A stretch of 13,834 bases of DNA from an uncultured Gammaproteobacteria bacterium (GTDB lineage Bacteria; Pseudomonadota; Gammaproteobacteria; Arenicellales; UBA868), in the NCBI GenBank assembly GCA_913051905.1, contig CAJXBY010000057.1:1-13834 (forward strand). The letters are read 5' to 3'. The notes below the pieces were generated by a model. The model saw only the letters and a list, made by a program, of their open reading frames with translations, was not told the DNA's origin and ran no database searches. The first letter of the stretch is position 1; the number at the start of each line of letters is the position of its first letter. Below are positions 12,832 through 13,834 of the stretch, piece after piece. The position numbers and the translations under genes are program-made.

Positions 12832-13834
12832 ATGTTCGAGTTGCTGCTCGAGTCATTAATGCTGATTGCGCGATGGGATGTCGCGATTGCGCTTTTGATC
12901 GGGGCTATCGGCGGGGTAATCATCGGTGCCATTCCTGGGGTCGGACCGGCTGTTGCGATCGCAATTCTGCTGCCGGCAACCTATAAACTCGAACCCCTGG
13001 TCGGTCTGACAGTGTTGCTGGGAATTTACGGTGCGGCCCTTTATGGGGGGGCGATTCCCGCCATTTTGATCAACACGCCGGGCACGCCGGTTAACGCACT
13101 GACGACGTATGACGGTCACCCCATCGCCCGACGCGGTGAACCACGCCGGGCATTGTCGCTTGCCTACAGCGCGAGCTTTATCGGCGGGATCATCAGCGTA
13201 CTGGCACTGATTTTTCTGACACCCAAGCTGGCGGCGGTTGCACCCTATTTTGGCAGCCGGGACATCCTGATGGCGGCTCTTCTGGGTCTGGTGCTGGTGG
13301 TGCTGACCCATCGAGGGCAAACGCTGGCGGCAGCCGCACTGGTGGGTATGGGCGTGTTCATCACGGTGGTCGGCATGGAACCAGTGCGCTTCAGTGACCG
13401 CTTTGTTTTTGGTTTGCCCTGGTTACGAGGTGGTCTGGCATTGATTCCGGCTGTCCTTGGCCTGTTTGCGATTTCGCAGGCCTTTATTCTTCTGCAGTCT
13501 TCGGATTCGCCTCGACAGATTCCAAAAGTGACGGGCAGCCCCTTCGCTGGTCTGTTTGAGGTGTTTCGTAAGTTGAAGCGGGTCGCGATGTGTTCTTCCG
13601 GATTCGGGATCATTATGGGGATTATCCCCGGCGTGGGTGAGTTCCTGGCTCAGTTCTTTTCCTATGGACTGGCACAGAAACTCAGCCGCAAGCCAGAAAA
13701 GTTCGGTAAGGGGTCTTCAGAAGGCCTGGTCGCGGCGGAGTCAGCCAATAACGCCGTACCAGCTGCCGCAATGATCCCTTTACTGGCACTGGGTATTCCC
13801 GGGGAAGCGTTGACGGCGATGATGCTGTCTGTTT
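12832..13834 (+). CDS. tctA: Tripartite tricarboxylate transporter large permease TctA (3' end outside window)
   Basis: An open frame starts with an ATG at 12832 and runs without a stop to the right edge, giving 334 residues of a protein usually about 500 long. TctA is the large permease that forms the ion-coupled translocation path in the inner membrane. Family motifs are clear: GAIPGVGPAVAIAILLPATY (residues 32-51), YGGAIPAILINTPGTP (71-86), YDGHPIARRGEPRRAL (93-108) and ESANNAVPAAAMIPLLALG (303-321). The IPGVG motif occurs twice (34-38 and 265-269), reflecting the internal duplication of the family. No clear ribosome site precedes the start, 8 bases after tctB, so coupled translation is likely. 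The remaining third lies beyond the window. Confidence 0.94.
   Translation, partial: MFELLLESLMLIARWDVAIALLIGAIGGVIIGAIPGVGPAVAIAILLPATYKLEPLVGLTVLLGIYGAALYGGAIPAILINTPGTPVNALTTYDGHPIARRGEPRRALSLAYSASFIGGIISVLALIFLTPKLAAVAPYFGSRDILMAALLGLVLVVLTHRGQTLAAAALVGMGVFITVVGMEPVRFSDRFVFGLPWLRGGLALIPAVLGLFAISQAFILLQSSDSPRQIPKVTGSPFAGLFEVFRKLKRVAMCSSGFGIIMGIIPGVGEFLAQFFSYGLAQKLSRKPEKFGKGSSEGLVAAESANNAVPAAAMIPLLALGIPGEALTAMMLSV

Noticed and set aside
1..13834. CRISPR arrays, tRNA or rRNA genes, insertion sequences, prophage or defence genes
   Set aside because: I saw no regularly spaced repeats, no structural RNA sequence, no transposase or integrase motif, and essentially all the DNA is taken up by metabolic and transport genes.

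Overview
The window reads as a chromosomal catabolic region of a moderately GC-rich member of the Pseudomonadota (Proteobacteria). This rests on an aerobic phenylacetyl-CoA (paa) pathway whose proteins closely resemble the Escherichia coli PaaA/B/C/D/E, PaaX and PaaI families as I recall them, and on a tripartite tricarboxylate transporter (TctCBA), a family abundant in that phylum. I cannot name a genus. All genes look intact apart from the two cut by the window edges. I see no RNA gene, insertion sequence or CRISPR array, and no stretch over 300 bases lacks a gene.

Left edge (1-885, + strand): the C-terminal tail of a feruloyl-CoA-synthase-like AMP-binding enzyme, then an RraA-fold aldolase-type gene. 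Both fit catabolism of aromatic acids, but neither substrate is proven.

Centre, part 1 (909-4651, + strand): a promoter in an AT-rich gap, overlapped by an inverted repeat, followed by paaA-paaB-paaC-paaD-paaE. These encode the ring 1,2-phenylacetyl-CoA epoxidase (PaaABC), its Fe-S maturation factor (PaaD) and its reductase (PaaE). The genes are tightly packed.

Centre, part 2 (4655-9534, - strand): a converging set transcribed right to left, in the order UcpA-like short-chain dehydrogenase, paaI thioesterase, paaJ/pcaF-type thiolase, paaK phenylacetate-CoA ligase, paaX repressor. The stop codons of paaE and paaX lie only 3 bases apart, so the two operons meet head-on. PaaK makes phenylacetyl-CoA, PaaABCE epoxidises it, the thiolase completes the final cleavages, PaaI clears dead-end CoA esters, and PaaX presumably represses until phenylacetyl-CoA appears. 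The isomerase, ring-opening and beta-oxidation genes (paaG, paaZ, paaF, paaH) are absent from the window and must lie elsewhere or be replaced.

Right part (9696-13834, + strand): a divergent intergenic region with a perfect 9-bp inverted repeat separates the dehydrogenase from a class III PLP aminotransferase. After that comes tctC (periplasmic binding protein), a strong intrinsic terminator, tctB, and tctA running off the right edge. The terminator between tctC and tctB probably sets an excess of binding protein over membrane subunits. I find no clearly unprecedented system. The most useful leads are the regulatory sites, the convergent incomplete paa layout and the dehydrogenase leading the paaIJKX operon.
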